NCBI RefSeq assembly: GCF_901472535.1
Contig: NZ_LR590470.1
Span: 4,588,001-4,652,000 of the forward strand
DNA: 64,000 nucleotides
Direction of reading: 5' to 3'
Source: Sphingobacterium daejeonense
GTDB lineage: Bacteria; Bacteroidota; Bacteroidia; Sphingobacteriales; Sphingobacteriaceae
How positions within the stretch are numbered: the first letter of the stretch is position 1; the number at the start of each line of letters is the position of its first letter. Below are positions 1 through 9,661 of the stretch, in pieces. The notes below the pieces were generated by a model, which was not told the origin of the DNA, did not search any database, and saw nothing but the letters and a program-made list of their open reading frames with translations. Made by a program: the position numbers and the translations under genes.

Positions 1-477
1 GAGATTATATTCTTTAAAACTACCGTATAAATGTCCGGACCAGCTTAGCACAAATAACAATACGAAGGCGATTGAGAGAGATCTTTTGTATAAGAATAAT
101 CGCCAGCCTCCTTTTTTAACCGGTTTAGGAGCATCATTCTTATGCGGATCTGGTTCTCTATCTACTTCTTCCATCTTATCCAATGATTTTGATTCCGCTG
201 AACCTATTTGTCTTAGTGAAACCGTTAGGATTACATATAACGACATCTGTAAGAACTCACTTTGGAAATTTTCAAAAGTCGCGGAAATAAAATGACCTGT
301 TTTTAGATATTCCAACAATGCTATACTTGGATACCCAGATTCTTGTAAGTGTCCATTGTTTTCCATCCATCCGAAATAAGCCTGGCCAATGAGCGCTATC
401 AAAAACAACGTTACAAAAGTTAGGGACAATCCATTTTTATAAAAAAATCCTTTTTTAGCACTCATTCTGTTCAGCAT
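1..477 (-). CDS. DUF6766 family membrane protein, 3' part beyond window
   Basis: Reading the minus strand from the ATG at 477 gives an open frame of 159 codons that runs off the window start. It shows a first membrane segment near residues 17-34, the conserved stretch ESEFLQM-like (FQSEFLQMSLYVILT), a second hydrophobic run, then RQIGSAESK, a charged acidic loop, and a third membrane segment with SWSGHLYG. I recognise this order from the DUF6766 family of integral membrane proteins, whose function is unknown. A second in-frame ATG lies at 465. No neighbour on its own strand is visible. The plus-strand open frame at 86-295 is its shadow. Confidence 0.72.
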   Translation of the reverse strand, partial: MLNRMSAKKGFFYKNGLSLTFVTLFLIALIGQAYFGWMENNGHLQESGYPSIALLEYLKTGHFISATFENFQSEFLQMSLYVILTVSLRQIGSAESKSLDKMEEVDREPDPHKNDAPKPVKKGGWRLFLYKRSLSIAFVLLFVLSWSGHLYGSFKEYNL

Positions 478-838
478 TATTGGGTTACATTTTTACAGAA
501 GGAACACCTATCCGTTTAGTTTCGTTGTTTATATTTTGCCAGATATGTCAAAATAATGAAAGGAATTAATCCATTTCAAACGGTAATAAATCCATGATAT
601 TTAAAAGACGAAGAATTGGACCGGAGAAAATATAAAGCTTTTAACTAAAAATTTTAAAAGTTTCGAAGTCTACTTTTTCCATTATATCGTTAGAAAAATC
701 ACAAACAATAACATTCGAGAAATTAATTTTCGGAATTCGCGCAAAATTTGCTTATTAAAGGTCATTTTTCATTAGATATTCATTTATAAGGTATTATCTC
801 TGTAATATTGCAAAAAAACAGCTAGAGATTGTTTTTAT
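478..838. other. AT-rich divergent intergenic region
   Basis: This 361-base gap separates a minus-strand gene (start 477) from a plus-strand operon (start 839), so promoters for both should lie here. I see no coding frame, strong hairpin or repeat. The sequence TAATATTG about 30 bases before 839 is a one-mismatch fit to the Bacteroidota -7 box, too weak to call. Confidence 0.4.
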
Positions 839-1999
839 ATGGTTTATGAAATTTTAATAACTGAGATAGAAAACTATCTCCTCACATTGGTTCCGGAGCA
901 AGCTTCGGAATATTGTTTTCACAATGGTCATCATACCAAAGATGTTGTTATGGCAGCTCAGGAAATGGCCGATTACTATTCTTTAAATTCTGAGGACCGA
1001 TTTATTGTTGTTTGTGCAGCTTATTTCCATGATACAGGCTATTTATCCGGAGGGGCTGAGGGTCATGAAGAGCGCAGTACAAAGATTGCTGAGGATTTCT
1101 TGACAGCGCACAATGTTTCAGATTTAGTTATTCAAAGAGTAAAATCCTGTATTCTAGCCACTAAAATGCCTCAATCTCCTAGGAACCTTTTGGAAAGCAT
1201 CTTATGCGATGCAGATTTATTTCATTTGGGTACCCAAGATTTTGAGGGACGCAATAAGTTGATGCTGCAGGAGTACGAATATAGCAATGGAACTAAAATC
1301 GACAAATCAACTTGGCGCAATCATACCATACAACTTATGGATCAACATTCTTTTCATACGGAATATGCCCAGAAGAAATTGAATATCGGTAAAGCCAAGA
1401 ATCTTGAAGGTTTGTTGAAAAAACAAAAGAAAGCATTGACGAAACTAGAAGTTGAGACTGAAAAATTAAAAAAACCAGAAAGAGGAATTGAAACCATGTT
1501 CAGGATAACATCTGCAAATAGTCAGCGCTTGAGCGACATGGCAGATAACAAGTCCAATATTCTACTTACTGTCAACTCAATTATCCTATCAATCGTTGTT
1601 GCTGTATTATTAAAGGCTTTGGACAGCAATCCCCATCTGATTATCCCAACTGTTTTACTGATGTCTACATCTGTATCTACTATGGTTTTGGCCATATTGG
1701 CTACCATCCCCAAAATCCCAACAGGATATTTTAGTGAGGAGGAAGTAAAAAACAAGTCTGTGAATTTGTTGTTTTTTGGAAACTTCTACAAGACAAAATT
1801 TGAAGATTATCAAGGAGCAATGAATAAAGCCATGGATGACAAGGATTTTCTATATGGCATGCTCACAAAAGATGTTTATTCTCAAGGGGTTGTACTTGGC
1901 AGGAAGTATCAGCTATTACGCTATGCCTACGGTATTTTTATGTGTGGATTAGTATTATCAATTGCTGCATTCTGTATTGCGGTATTATTTTCGAAATAA
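839..1999 (+). CDS. HD phosphohydrolase-PycTM (DUF5706) membrane protein
   Basis: The 386-residue protein has two parts. Residues about 20-200 form an HD-type metal-dependent phosphohydrolase: HNGHHTKDV supplies the first His, AAYFHDTGY the HD pair at 64-65, and CDADLFHLG a later Asp. Residues about 220-385 match DUF5706, now called PycTM after the membrane effector of Pycsar anti-phage systems: FRITSANSQRLSDMADNK followed by two transmembrane helices (about 242-262 and 270-292) and a final helix near 365-383. No pyrimidine cyclase gene lies beside it, so it is not a complete Pycsar pair. It is the first gene of a tight run and its stop overlaps the next start as TAATG. Nucleotide hydrolysis or sensing at the membrane is inferred from the domains only. 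Confidence 0.85.
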   Translation: MVYEILITEIENYLLTLVPEQASEYCFHNGHHTKDVVMAAQEMADYYSLNSEDRFIVVCAAYFHDTGYLSGGAEGHEERSTKIAEDFLTAHNVSDLVIQRVKSCILATKMPQSPRNLLESILCDADLFHLGTQDFEGRNKLMLQEYEYSNGTKIDKSTWRNHTIQLMDQHSFHTEYAQKKLNIGKAKNLEGLLKKQKKALTKLEVETEKLKKPERGIETMFRITSANSQRLSDMADNKSNILLTVNSIILSIVVAVLLKALDSNPHLIIPTVLLMSTSVSTMVLAILATIPKIPTGYFSEEEVKNKSVNLLFFGNFYKTKFEDYQGAMNKAMDDKDFLYGMLTKDVYSQGVVLGRKYQLLRYAYGIFMCGLVLSIAAFCIAVLFSK

Positions 2000-2869
2000 T
2001 GATTGGATATAAGTTTTTAATTAATTTGCTGTTTCTTTCAAGCCTAGCATCTTGCCAGTCACAAACTAACAACAAAGACAATAAGCAAAACGAAAAGAAT
2101 ATAGATTCTGCAAAAGCAGTTTCAGTAAAGGAAAAGTTTACCCTGCCAAGTGAATTAGATGAAATTTCAGGATTTACGTTTTTGTCAAATGACAACAATA
2201 TCGTCTATGCCATTCAGGATGAGGCTGGGATTGTGTATACCTATGATCTAAAAAACGGATCTATCGTATCTCAATTTGAATTTGGGCCTGATGCTGATTA
2301 CGAAGAGATCACAACTGATGGTGAATATTTCTATATTCTGCAAAGCAATGGCAGTATTTTTAGTTTTCCTATTGGCATGGATGTAGATCAAGCGAAGGTC
2401 AAAAAATTTGATTCAAAAAACTTGGGAAAGGGTGAATATGAATCATTAGCTTATGATAGCAAAACCAATAGCCTAAGCGTACTTTGTAAATCTTGTTCTA
2501 TAGATAAAGGTGAAAGTACATTAACGGGTTATCGTTTAAATATTCTAGAACAAGGTGAGGTTGTTTTAAATGGTTCATTCAGCATTGACCTGAACGCTGT
2601 GAATAAACTGAATTCGAAAGAATTTAAATCTTTGAAACCTTCGGCATTGAGCAAAAGAAACTCAAACAATCAATGGTATGTTCTTTCTTCAGTTGATAAT
2701 ATCATCTTGATTCTGGATGAAAGCCTTAATCCGTTGGAGGTTATCAATTTCAAGAAAGAAACAATTTGAACAACCCGAAGGGATCAATTTTAACAATCAA
2801 GACGCTATGTTTATCAGCAGTGAGAGAAATAAGGCTCACAATGCTTTTATTTACCAGATTCGTGAATAA
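1999..2869 (+). pseudogene. SdiA-regulated-like beta-propeller lipoprotein, frameshifted
   Basis: The start at 1999 (TAATG overlap with the upstream stop) gives a lipoprotein signal peptide with lipobox LASC near residue 19; an earlier ATG at 1942 would overlap the upstream gene by 58 bases and lacks a signal peptide. The body (DEISGFTFL, VYAIQDEAGIVYTYDL, DYEEITTDGEYFYIL, GEYESLAYD) fits the SdiA-regulated/phytase-like propeller family, an exported protein of unknown substrate. The frame breaks at about 2766: ACAATTTGA gives a stop, while removing one base continues as FEQPEGINFNNQ...FIYQIRE to a TAA at 2867-2869 that overlaps the next ATG. That overlap supports the rebuilt frame. Confidence 0.75.
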
Positions 2870-3948
2870 TGCGGTTTTATTTATCATTATTTTTTCTCTT
2901 TTTATTTCAGCTTTTATTTTCCCAAGAGATAACGCAAAGATTAATCATCTTTGGAGATGCCGGGGAAATCAATAGTAAGCAGAGTTTTTTGATTCAATAC
3001 GCCAATAAATTAACCATTAAGGACAAGACAAAGGCTTTCTTCATAGGTGACAATATTTATCCATCAGGTATGGGATTGACAGCGGCCGAAAGTGAAGAGA
3101 CTGGTAATATCTTGCGGTCACAGTTTGAAGGCTTTAGATCTTTAAATGTTCCCGTTTATTTTTTGGCTGGAAATCATGATTGGGATCATTCTGGTAAAAA
3201 TGGACTTGCCAAACTAAAAGCTCAGGAGGAGTTTTTACATAGTTTCAATGACAAGGATCTCCGTTTTCTACCAAAAGCTGGTATGTTGACTCCAGAAATC
3301 ATACAAATTACGGATAAGGTTGTTGCCATTGTTTATGACAGTGAATTTTGGCTCTTTCCACACCATAATAAAAGTATTGATACTGAAAAGGATCAGTTTA
3401 TTGAAGATTTGCGGAAAATGGTCAATGAAAATTTAGATAAGACCATTTTGATGATTTCCCATCATCCTATGGTGACCTATGGCGACCATAGTTTAATATA
3501 CAGTTGGAAAGATCATATTTTCCCTTTGACAGATGCTTGGCCGCCGCTCTATATTCCATTGCCGGGAATAGGTTCACTATACCCATTGTTCAGAACCCAT
3601 GTCACTAAATCTCCTGAAGATATAAAGCATCCTCTCTATCAAGAATTGATACAGAGGGCAACCTCAATTACGGAGAATCATCCCAAGGTACTATTTATTT
3701 CAGGACATGACCACGGGCTTCAATATATAGAAAAGGGAAAGATACGTCAAGTGGTAAGTGGATCGGGGTCAAAACAATCCCACATTCACAAAAGAAAACC
3801 ACTGAAATATGGCTATAACAAACAGGGATTTAGTATGATCGATATCCTTGAGGGCAATGAAATCAAGGTTGTCTATTATATTGATAATCCAAAGGATTCC
3901 TTAACAAAATCATATGAAACGGTTGTGGACTTTAAGGACAAGCCGTAA
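2869..3948 (+). CDS. secreted calcineurin-like metallophosphoesterase
   Basis: A 359-residue protein with a hydrophobic Sec signal peptide (residues 1-18) ending LLFSQ. The metal-binding motifs of calcineurin-like phosphoesterases appear in order: FGDAGE (28-33), GDNIY (60-64), GNHDW (about 100), ISHHP (about 196) and SGHDHG (about 280). It should act on a phosphoester in the periplasm; the substrate is not evident. It overlaps the preceding gene by one base (TAATG) and lies 26 bases before the GAF gene. It shares this run with a barrel protein that carries a kinase-like domain, which raises the possibility of a kinase/phosphatase partnership. Confidence 0.88.
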   Translation: MRFYLSLFFLFLFQLLFSQEITQRLIIFGDAGEINSKQSFLIQYANKLTIKDKTKAFFIGDNIYPSGMGLTAAESEETGNILRSQFEGFRSLNVPVYFLAGNHDWDHSGKNGLAKLKAQEEFLHSFNDKDLRFLPKAGMLTPEIIQITDKVVAIVYDSEFWLFPHHNKSIDTEKDQFIEDLRKMVNENLDKTILMISHHPMVTYGDHSLIYSWKDHIFPLTDAWPPLYIPLPGIGSLYPLFRTHVTKSPEDIKHPLYQELIQRATSITENHPKVLFISGHDHGLQYIEKGKIRQVVSGSGSKQSHIHKRKPLKYGYNKQGFSMIDILEGNEIKVVYYIDNPKDSLTKSYETVVDFKDKP

Positions 3949-3974
3949 TAATTTCCCCGACCAAATTCAATTTT

Positions 3975-6299
3975 ATGCTGTTAAAAACTGTTCATATTGA
4001 TAACGATATTCATCAGGACGGTAATCTTGTGGAGACCTTGTCTTTACAACCATTCATAAAGTATTTAGAAAAGAAAGTAAATCAGCCTGGCATGCTTGTT
4101 CCCAAACTAGCATATGAATTAGTTCAAATAAAATTTAAAGATTTTGGGGACATTACTGCAGAAAACCTGTCGTCATATGTAGATGTATTTGAACTTATGT
4201 ACCACTTAGCAAAAGGGATTCCTGCTGATCAAGAAGTAAAATGGGGGCTTGGATTTCCTGTTTCTGACAGAGTGTTTTATGGTACAGAATCATTCTTTAA
4301 TCTTGTAGAGACAGATTTCTTTAAAATATCTCCGCATAATGCCAAAGGTCTTTGGGATTTTGATTTTATCAATAAGCAATTGTTCTTGCTCGTTTTGGAA
4401 AGGTTTTTCGATATAACACCAATTCGAAGAAACACAAGGTTTTTCAAGAAAATAAACGAGTTCAGACATTATTACGAACTCGAGTTGGACTTTACCTTTG
4501 TGGAGATCAAGGTTAATGGGGAGATGCCCTTAATTGATCTAACTTCATTAAATAATAAAGAAACGGTTGAGTATGAAGACATCATTCCAATCTTAGAAAG
4601 ATTCGATCTCAGTAAATTTACTTTTTCAGGCTTTACGATTTGTACTATTCGCGATTTCCAGAACGAATATATAACTGAGAATTTGCAAGACTTAATCAAC
4701 AATATCAGTATCTATAAAGGTCATGATGGTCTAGCCAAGTTAAACGAGATCTTAGCAGGTATATTAACTAAAAACGGAGTTAAGACTTCGTTTTACCTAT
4801 TTTGAAACTAAATGACACCCCTATTCTTTCACCCGAATTGGGAAAAAATAGCGTTATCCTCAGAGATGATTTGTTTTATGAGCATTACTACAACAAAGGT
4901 GCTTTATATCAATACCTAGAAAATCCTACCATATTAGCTTTTGGGGTGGAAGAAGGCATAGATTCAGAGAATTCCAAATTAAAGGATGTCCTTAAGAATT
5001 CCGGCATTGTATCCTATGCATGTTTCCCTTTAGTGAGCAATCACAACTTGGTGGGATTATTTGAAGTTTATTCAAATGAAGGTACCGTTTTGACGAGGAA
5101 TATGTTGATTCAGGTTCAATCTTTTCATGACTTGATGAAACAGTTGGCGAATGAAATTGTACTCAGTTTCAGGAATGAGCTCAACAACATCATATTAACA
5201 TCGATATACCGCACTGCAACCTGCTGTAGCATGGAAATTCAATCAAGTAGCAGCACAATATTTAGGTGATGTGCTAAATCATACTCAGGAAGTAGAGCAG
5301 GAAAAGATCATCTTTAAACAGGTATATCCTTTTTATGCTGCTATTGATGTTAAAGACTCAAGCTTACTTAGAAATGAATCTAACCGGAATGATCTAAAGA
5401 TTAGATTAGAGTTTGTAGAAAAACTTATCCATGCATTGAAGATTGAGGAAAGATTTGAAATAGACAATGAGTTCTTGATTCGTTTTGAAGAGGTTAAGAA
5501 ATGGGTGCAAGGAGCAAATCTGGATCATTACATGTTAGATATTCTTGCTTTTTTTCAAGAAGATATCAATCAGTTTATAAAAAAGTTAGGTGAGAGAATT
5601 CCAGACTCCATTCCCTATTTAAACGATTTTCGAAGTAAATTAAAATATAGTTATGAAGATTTCTTTTCTAGCAGTGAATTGTTTGAAAAATCTCTTCAAG
5701 CTGTCAATCAGACTATAAAATCTGAGTTGCAAGATTTTAATTCAAAGGTTCAATCCATTTACCCTTCTTATTTTGAATCATTCAGGACCGATGGTATTGA
5801 ATATGATCTCTATATGGGTCAATCCATTTCTCCTATGGTTCCTTTTAAACCAAAGCTATTAAAGGAAATCAGAAAGCAACAGATCATCAATATTGCATTG
5901 ATAGGCAAAAAAACTCATTTTCTAAAAGACAGACTTAGCCTTCCTTTAGAGACAACTCAATTGATTTTTATCCACCCTAATCCTATTGACATTAGTTTCC
6001 GGGAGGATGAACGCAGGTTTGATGTTGAAGGTTCTTATAATATCAGGTATCAGATAATTAAAAAGAGAATAGACAAGGCATATATCAATAACAGTTCAGA
6101 GAGGCTTGTACAACCGGGTACTATCGCAATTGTTTACAGCAGGCATCAAGTTGCCGGTGAATTAAAGGCCTGTTTAGCTGAGGTTGCAGAAATGGGATTT
6201 ATAAGTTCATTTATTGAGGAATTCGATTTAGAGAATTTGCAGGGTATAAGTGATCTTAAAGCGATGCGTGTCAAGATTAATTTAGAAAACCATAATTAA
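3975..6299 (+). pseudogene. GAF domain-containing protein, two opposite frameshifts
   Basis: Three consecutive open frames (3975-4805, 4802-5269, 5271-6299) read as one protein of about 775 residues. The first frame breaks in the T4 run at 4800-4803, continuing as LKLNDTPILSPELGK; the original frame returns near 5210, where RYTALQPAVAWKFNQVAAQYL is regained. The two shifts cancel. The middle part (PLVSNHNLVGLFEVYS...RNMLIQVQSFHDLM) looks like a GAF sensory domain. I recognise no catalytic output domain, no signal peptide and no membrane segment, so it is probably cytoplasmic. It lies between the phosphatase and the barrel protein on the same strand. Confidence 0.72.
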
Positions 6300-6312
6300 C
6301 CAAATAAAAGTA

Positions 6313-8882
6313 ATGCACTTCTTAAAGAGAAAATATTTACTGTTCTTCATTATTACGATTTCGAGCAGCAATCTTTTTGGCAATCCCAAGATAGCATAGT
6401 TACTGTGATTGCTCCAGAATATGACCAAGTCGGTGCAGTCCACAGATATTGGCTAGGAGATAGCTATAGGAAATTATACAATACTCCTGTAAAGATGCGT
6501 GTAATGGATCTTTCCAAGGAGAAAGGTGGCTTACAGGTTGTCAAGTTAGGAGGTGGCATGCAGACCCAATCACTACGCTTGGTTGATTCAAACGGAGTTG
6601 AATGGGTATTGAGGTCTATTCAGAAATTTCCAGAACGAAGTTTGCCAGAAAGCCTTAGAAAAACCATTGCCAAAGATATCGTTCAGGATCAAATTTCAAT
6701 TGCACATCCATTTGGAGCTCTCACTGTTCCAACATTTAACAGGGCATTAGATATTCCACATGCCTCACCTGAACTTGTATTTGTAGCTGATGATCCCGTT
6801 TTTGGTGAATACCAGACTATGTTTAAAAAATAGACCGTATATGTTTGAGGCAAGGATGCCATTCGAAAATGAAAAAACAGACAATACAGCTAAGGTCATA
6901 TCAAAATTATTGGAAGACAATGATAATAAAGTAGATCAAAAGACAACACTGAGAGCAAGATTATTGGATTTTGTACTTGGAGATTGGGATAGGCATGAGG
7001 ACAATTGGAGATGGGATCCCGAGAAGGAAAAAGGCAAGAAAATATATACTCCCGTTCCTCGCGATAGAGACAAAGTCTATTATAAAACCTCTGGAATATT
7101 CCCCGTTTTACTTTCCATGCAATGGTTAAAGGCTCATTTACAGCCCTTCAGCCCCCATATCCGCAATGTAGCCCATTGGAATTTCAATGCTCGGCATTTC
7201 GATCGTTTCTTTTTAAATCATTTGAGTGAAAAAGATTGGATAGAACAGATCGAGTTCGTTCAAAATACCTTAACAGATTCACTTATTCGCCAGGCTATGC
7301 TTCAAATGCCTGACACCATCGTTAAATTAAGTGCCCCCGAGCTTGAGAAAAATATCAAGTCTAGAAGAGATGAGCTGAAAACTACAGGACTGGAATATTA
7401 TAAATCACTTGCCAAGGTAGTGGATCTGCCATTGTCTGGAAAGAGAGAGTTTATTGATGTTGATTTTGAAAATGATGGCAGCATTACTATTGATGTTCAC
7501 AATAAAAAGAAAGATGGTACTGAAGGTGCTAGAATATTAAAAAGGAGATTCTTTGCGGAGGATACCAAAGAAGTTCGAATATATGGCATTGCAGGTGAGA
7601 TGAATACAAATTGCATGGTCGTGGGAAATCTCCTATAAAATTGCGGTTGATCGGAGGTAAGGAATATGATAAATTTAGTGCAACAGATGCTTTTTCAAAT
7701 GGAAAAAGAACTTACTTGTACGATAGCAAAATTAAGGAAAGTAATACACTCAATAATCTTAAGGATATTAAATATCGTTTAAAAAACGACAGTTCTGTAC
7801 ATCAATATCAATATGACAATTTTGTTTACGACCGCAAAGGCGTATTGGTCAATTTAAATTATGGCATAGACCGAGGTTTTATTGTTGGCGCAGGATATCT
7901 AATAGAGAACCAAGGATTTCGCAAATCACCGTATGCTTATAGACATGAATTTTTGGCAAGCTATCTGACTGGTAGAGGGTCATTTATTTTTGAGTATAAA
8001 GGAAATGTAAAGAAGATTGTGGGTGAACAAGATCTAGCTATAGATTTTAAAGCGTTGGGACCATTTAATCAAAGTAACTTCTTTGGTTATGGCAACAATA
8101 CAATCTACCAAAAGGGCGGCGACTTAGGTATATCGTACTATAGAAATCGTTATGATTTGATCAATACAGATATATTTCTAGAGTATTCTCCAATTGAAAA
8201 TGCAAAACTATTCTATGGTTCTAGTTCTGAATTCTATACTAGTAAAGCTAAAAACAATGACGAACAATTTTTCTCCAAATTTGACCAAACCAATCCTGGT
8301 GAAAACATCTTTGACCATAAGTTTTTCACAGGAGCCACTGTTGGGTTGGACTATGATACGAGAGACAATAAATCTAATGCTAAACATGGCATGAGATTAT
8401 TCTCACGTCTAGATTGGAAATCAGAGATAAATGGACAGAAGAGGAATTACACAAGCTTAGAGAACACGATTAGTTTTTACAAAACTGTATTTAATGATCG
8501 ATTGACGTTTGCAAACCGTACAGGTGTACAAGCTGTTTGGGGCGATCCATATTTTTATCAACATGCACAAATTGGGGGTGAACTGTCATTAAGAGGGTTT
8601 AATTCACAACGATTTACCGGAAAAACTGCGCTATATAATAATTTGGATGCACGTCTGAAGTTATTTAGCTTCAGTTCTTATTTATTACCAGGAACTGTTG
8701 GGTTGATAGGTTTTTATGATATCGGAAGAGTTTGGATGCCAGAAGAAAAGTCAGACCAATGGCATATGGGATCTGGTGGAGGAATATACTTTATGCCGGG
8801 CGATTTAATGACCATCCAAGCTACAGTTGGAATAAGCAAAGAGGCTGTCTTGCCTTATATTAGAATGGGACTGTCTTTTTAA
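6313..8882 (+). pseudogene. kinase-like domain fused to D15/BamA-type outer-membrane barrel, three frameshifts
   Basis: Rebuilt length is about 856 residues. The ATG at 6313 gives a signal peptide (MHFLKRKYLLFFIITIS), then a one-base loss near 6383 enters frame SQDSIVTVIAPEYDQ. A one-base gain in the A6 run near 6826 joins FGEYQTMFK to NRPYMFEARMPFE, and a one-base loss near 7597 joins IYGIAGD to DEYKLHGRGKSPIK. The N-terminal half has VLRSIQKF (possible nucleotide-binding Lys), then GDWDRHEDNW (6979-7008) and PRDRDKVYY (from 7057). This layout resembles the catalytic loop and metal Asp of Fam20/HipA-like kinases. The C-terminal half, from about 7800, is beta-strand rich (YDTRDNK, GGELSLRGF, GLIGFYDIGRVW, ending IRMGLSF) as in the bacterial surface antigen barrel. 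The kinase reading is inference; the barrel is fairly secure. Confidence 0.7.
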
Positions 8883-9284
8883 ATCAAGGGTTAATTTTTG
8901 ATTCTATTTATTGTCAAATGTTAAATTAAATTAAAACACATATACATAGGTGAAATTATTGCTTAAGCAACCCGCGATATATTATGCAACTTAGGAATTG
9001 TACCAAGTCAAACATTGGCAATAATAGTTTTTAAGAAAACCCCTAATACAAATGTTTTAATTTCAATGAAGTCAAATGGATATAAAGTTATTAATATCCC
9101 TAAAAACCCTTATCTGGAGTAAACGATTTTAAAGACCAAAGCCTCCCAAAACTTTTATCTCCTGAATCTTCTAAGGCTGTCCATCCATAATAGGCATTGC
9201 TTTCCCAATTAATTCTTTAACACACCTTGTCCCTTGGTTATTTCTCCTTTTCACTTAGGAAGTGAAAATAAAATTGAACAATTA
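8883..9284. other. AT-rich intergenic region
   Basis: About 400 bases follow the barrel gene. A short imperfect hairpin (AATCAAGGGTTAATTTTTGATT at about 8882-8903) right after the stop could end the operon transcript. I see no convincing coding frame or repeat in the rest. Confidence 0.35.
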
Positions 9285-9316
9285 TTTGCGAAACCAAATG
9301 ATTGCACTTATATTTG
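9285..9316 (+). promoter_or_regulatory. Bacteroidota-type promoter of the ArsR gene
   Basis: TTTG at 9285-9288 and TATATTTG at 9309-9316 match the Bacteroidota -33 (TTTG) and -7 (TAnnTTTG) boxes with a 20-base spacer. Transcription would begin near 9322, giving a leader of only about a dozen bases before the ATG at 9335. Confidence 0.65.
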
Positions 9317-9332
9317 AAACCAAATAGTTGTA
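9290..9332 (+). promoter_or_regulatory. direct-repeat operator overlapping the ArsR promoter
   Basis: Two copies of a 17-base sequence, GAAACCAAATGATTGCA (9290-9306) and GAAACCAAATAGTTGTA (9316-9332), differ at three positions. Each carries the imperfect palindrome AACCAAAT-nn-TT. They flank the -7 box, start to start 26 bases apart. This is the expected place for autorepression by the ArsR-type product encoded immediately downstream; binding is inferred. Confidence 0.6.
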
Positions 9333-9334
9333 CA

Positions 9335-9661
9335 ATGGAAACCAGAAGAGATATTTTTCAAGCTATTGCAGACCCTACTCGCCGAGCAATTATTGCATTA
9401 ATTGCCTTACAAGCTATGACCCCTAATGCCATCGCGGAGCACTTCCAGAGTTCCCGACAGGCTATTTCAAAACATCTTAAGATTTTGTCTGAATGTGAAT
9501 TGATCACCCAAGAACAAAGAGGTCGCGAGATTTATTATCAGCTTGAATTAGACAAAATGCAGGAAATAGACCAATGGTTGGAACAATTCCGCAAGATTTG
9601 GGAAACTAAGTTCAACCAATTGGATAGTGTTTTAGAAAACCTAAAAAACCAGAAAAAATGA
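9335..9661 (+). CDS. ArsR/SmtB-family winged-helix regulator
   Basis: The 108-residue protein starts at the ATG at 9335 (METRRDIFQAIADPTRR); the longer reading from a TTG at 9302 would translate the operator and is rejected. ADPTRRAIIALI and the helix-turn-helix NAIAEHFQSSRQAISKHLKI with ELITQEQRGREIYYQL are the signature of ArsR regulators of the kind paired with SRPBCC/AHSA1 proteins. No metal-binding Cys cluster is present, so metal sensing is unlikely. Its stop overlaps the next start (ATGA), so the two genes are translationally coupled. Two direct repeats over its promoter suggest autorepression. Confidence 0.87.
   Translation: METRRDIFQAIADPTRRAIIALIALQAMTPNAIAEHFQSSRQAISKHLKILSECELITQEQRGREIYYQLELDKMQEIDQWLEQFRKIWETKFNQLDSVLENLKNQKK

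Noticed and set aside
86..295. 69-codon plus-strand open frame
   Set aside because: It lies antisense to the DUF6766 frame, which has clear family motifs and codon pattern.
839..1999. Complete Pycsar defence operon
   Set aside because: Only the PycTM domain is present; the neighbours are not nucleotide cyclases.
1942..2001. Earlier start for the propeller lipoprotein
   Set aside because: It overlaps the upstream gene by 58 bases and hides the lipoprotein signal that begins at 1999.
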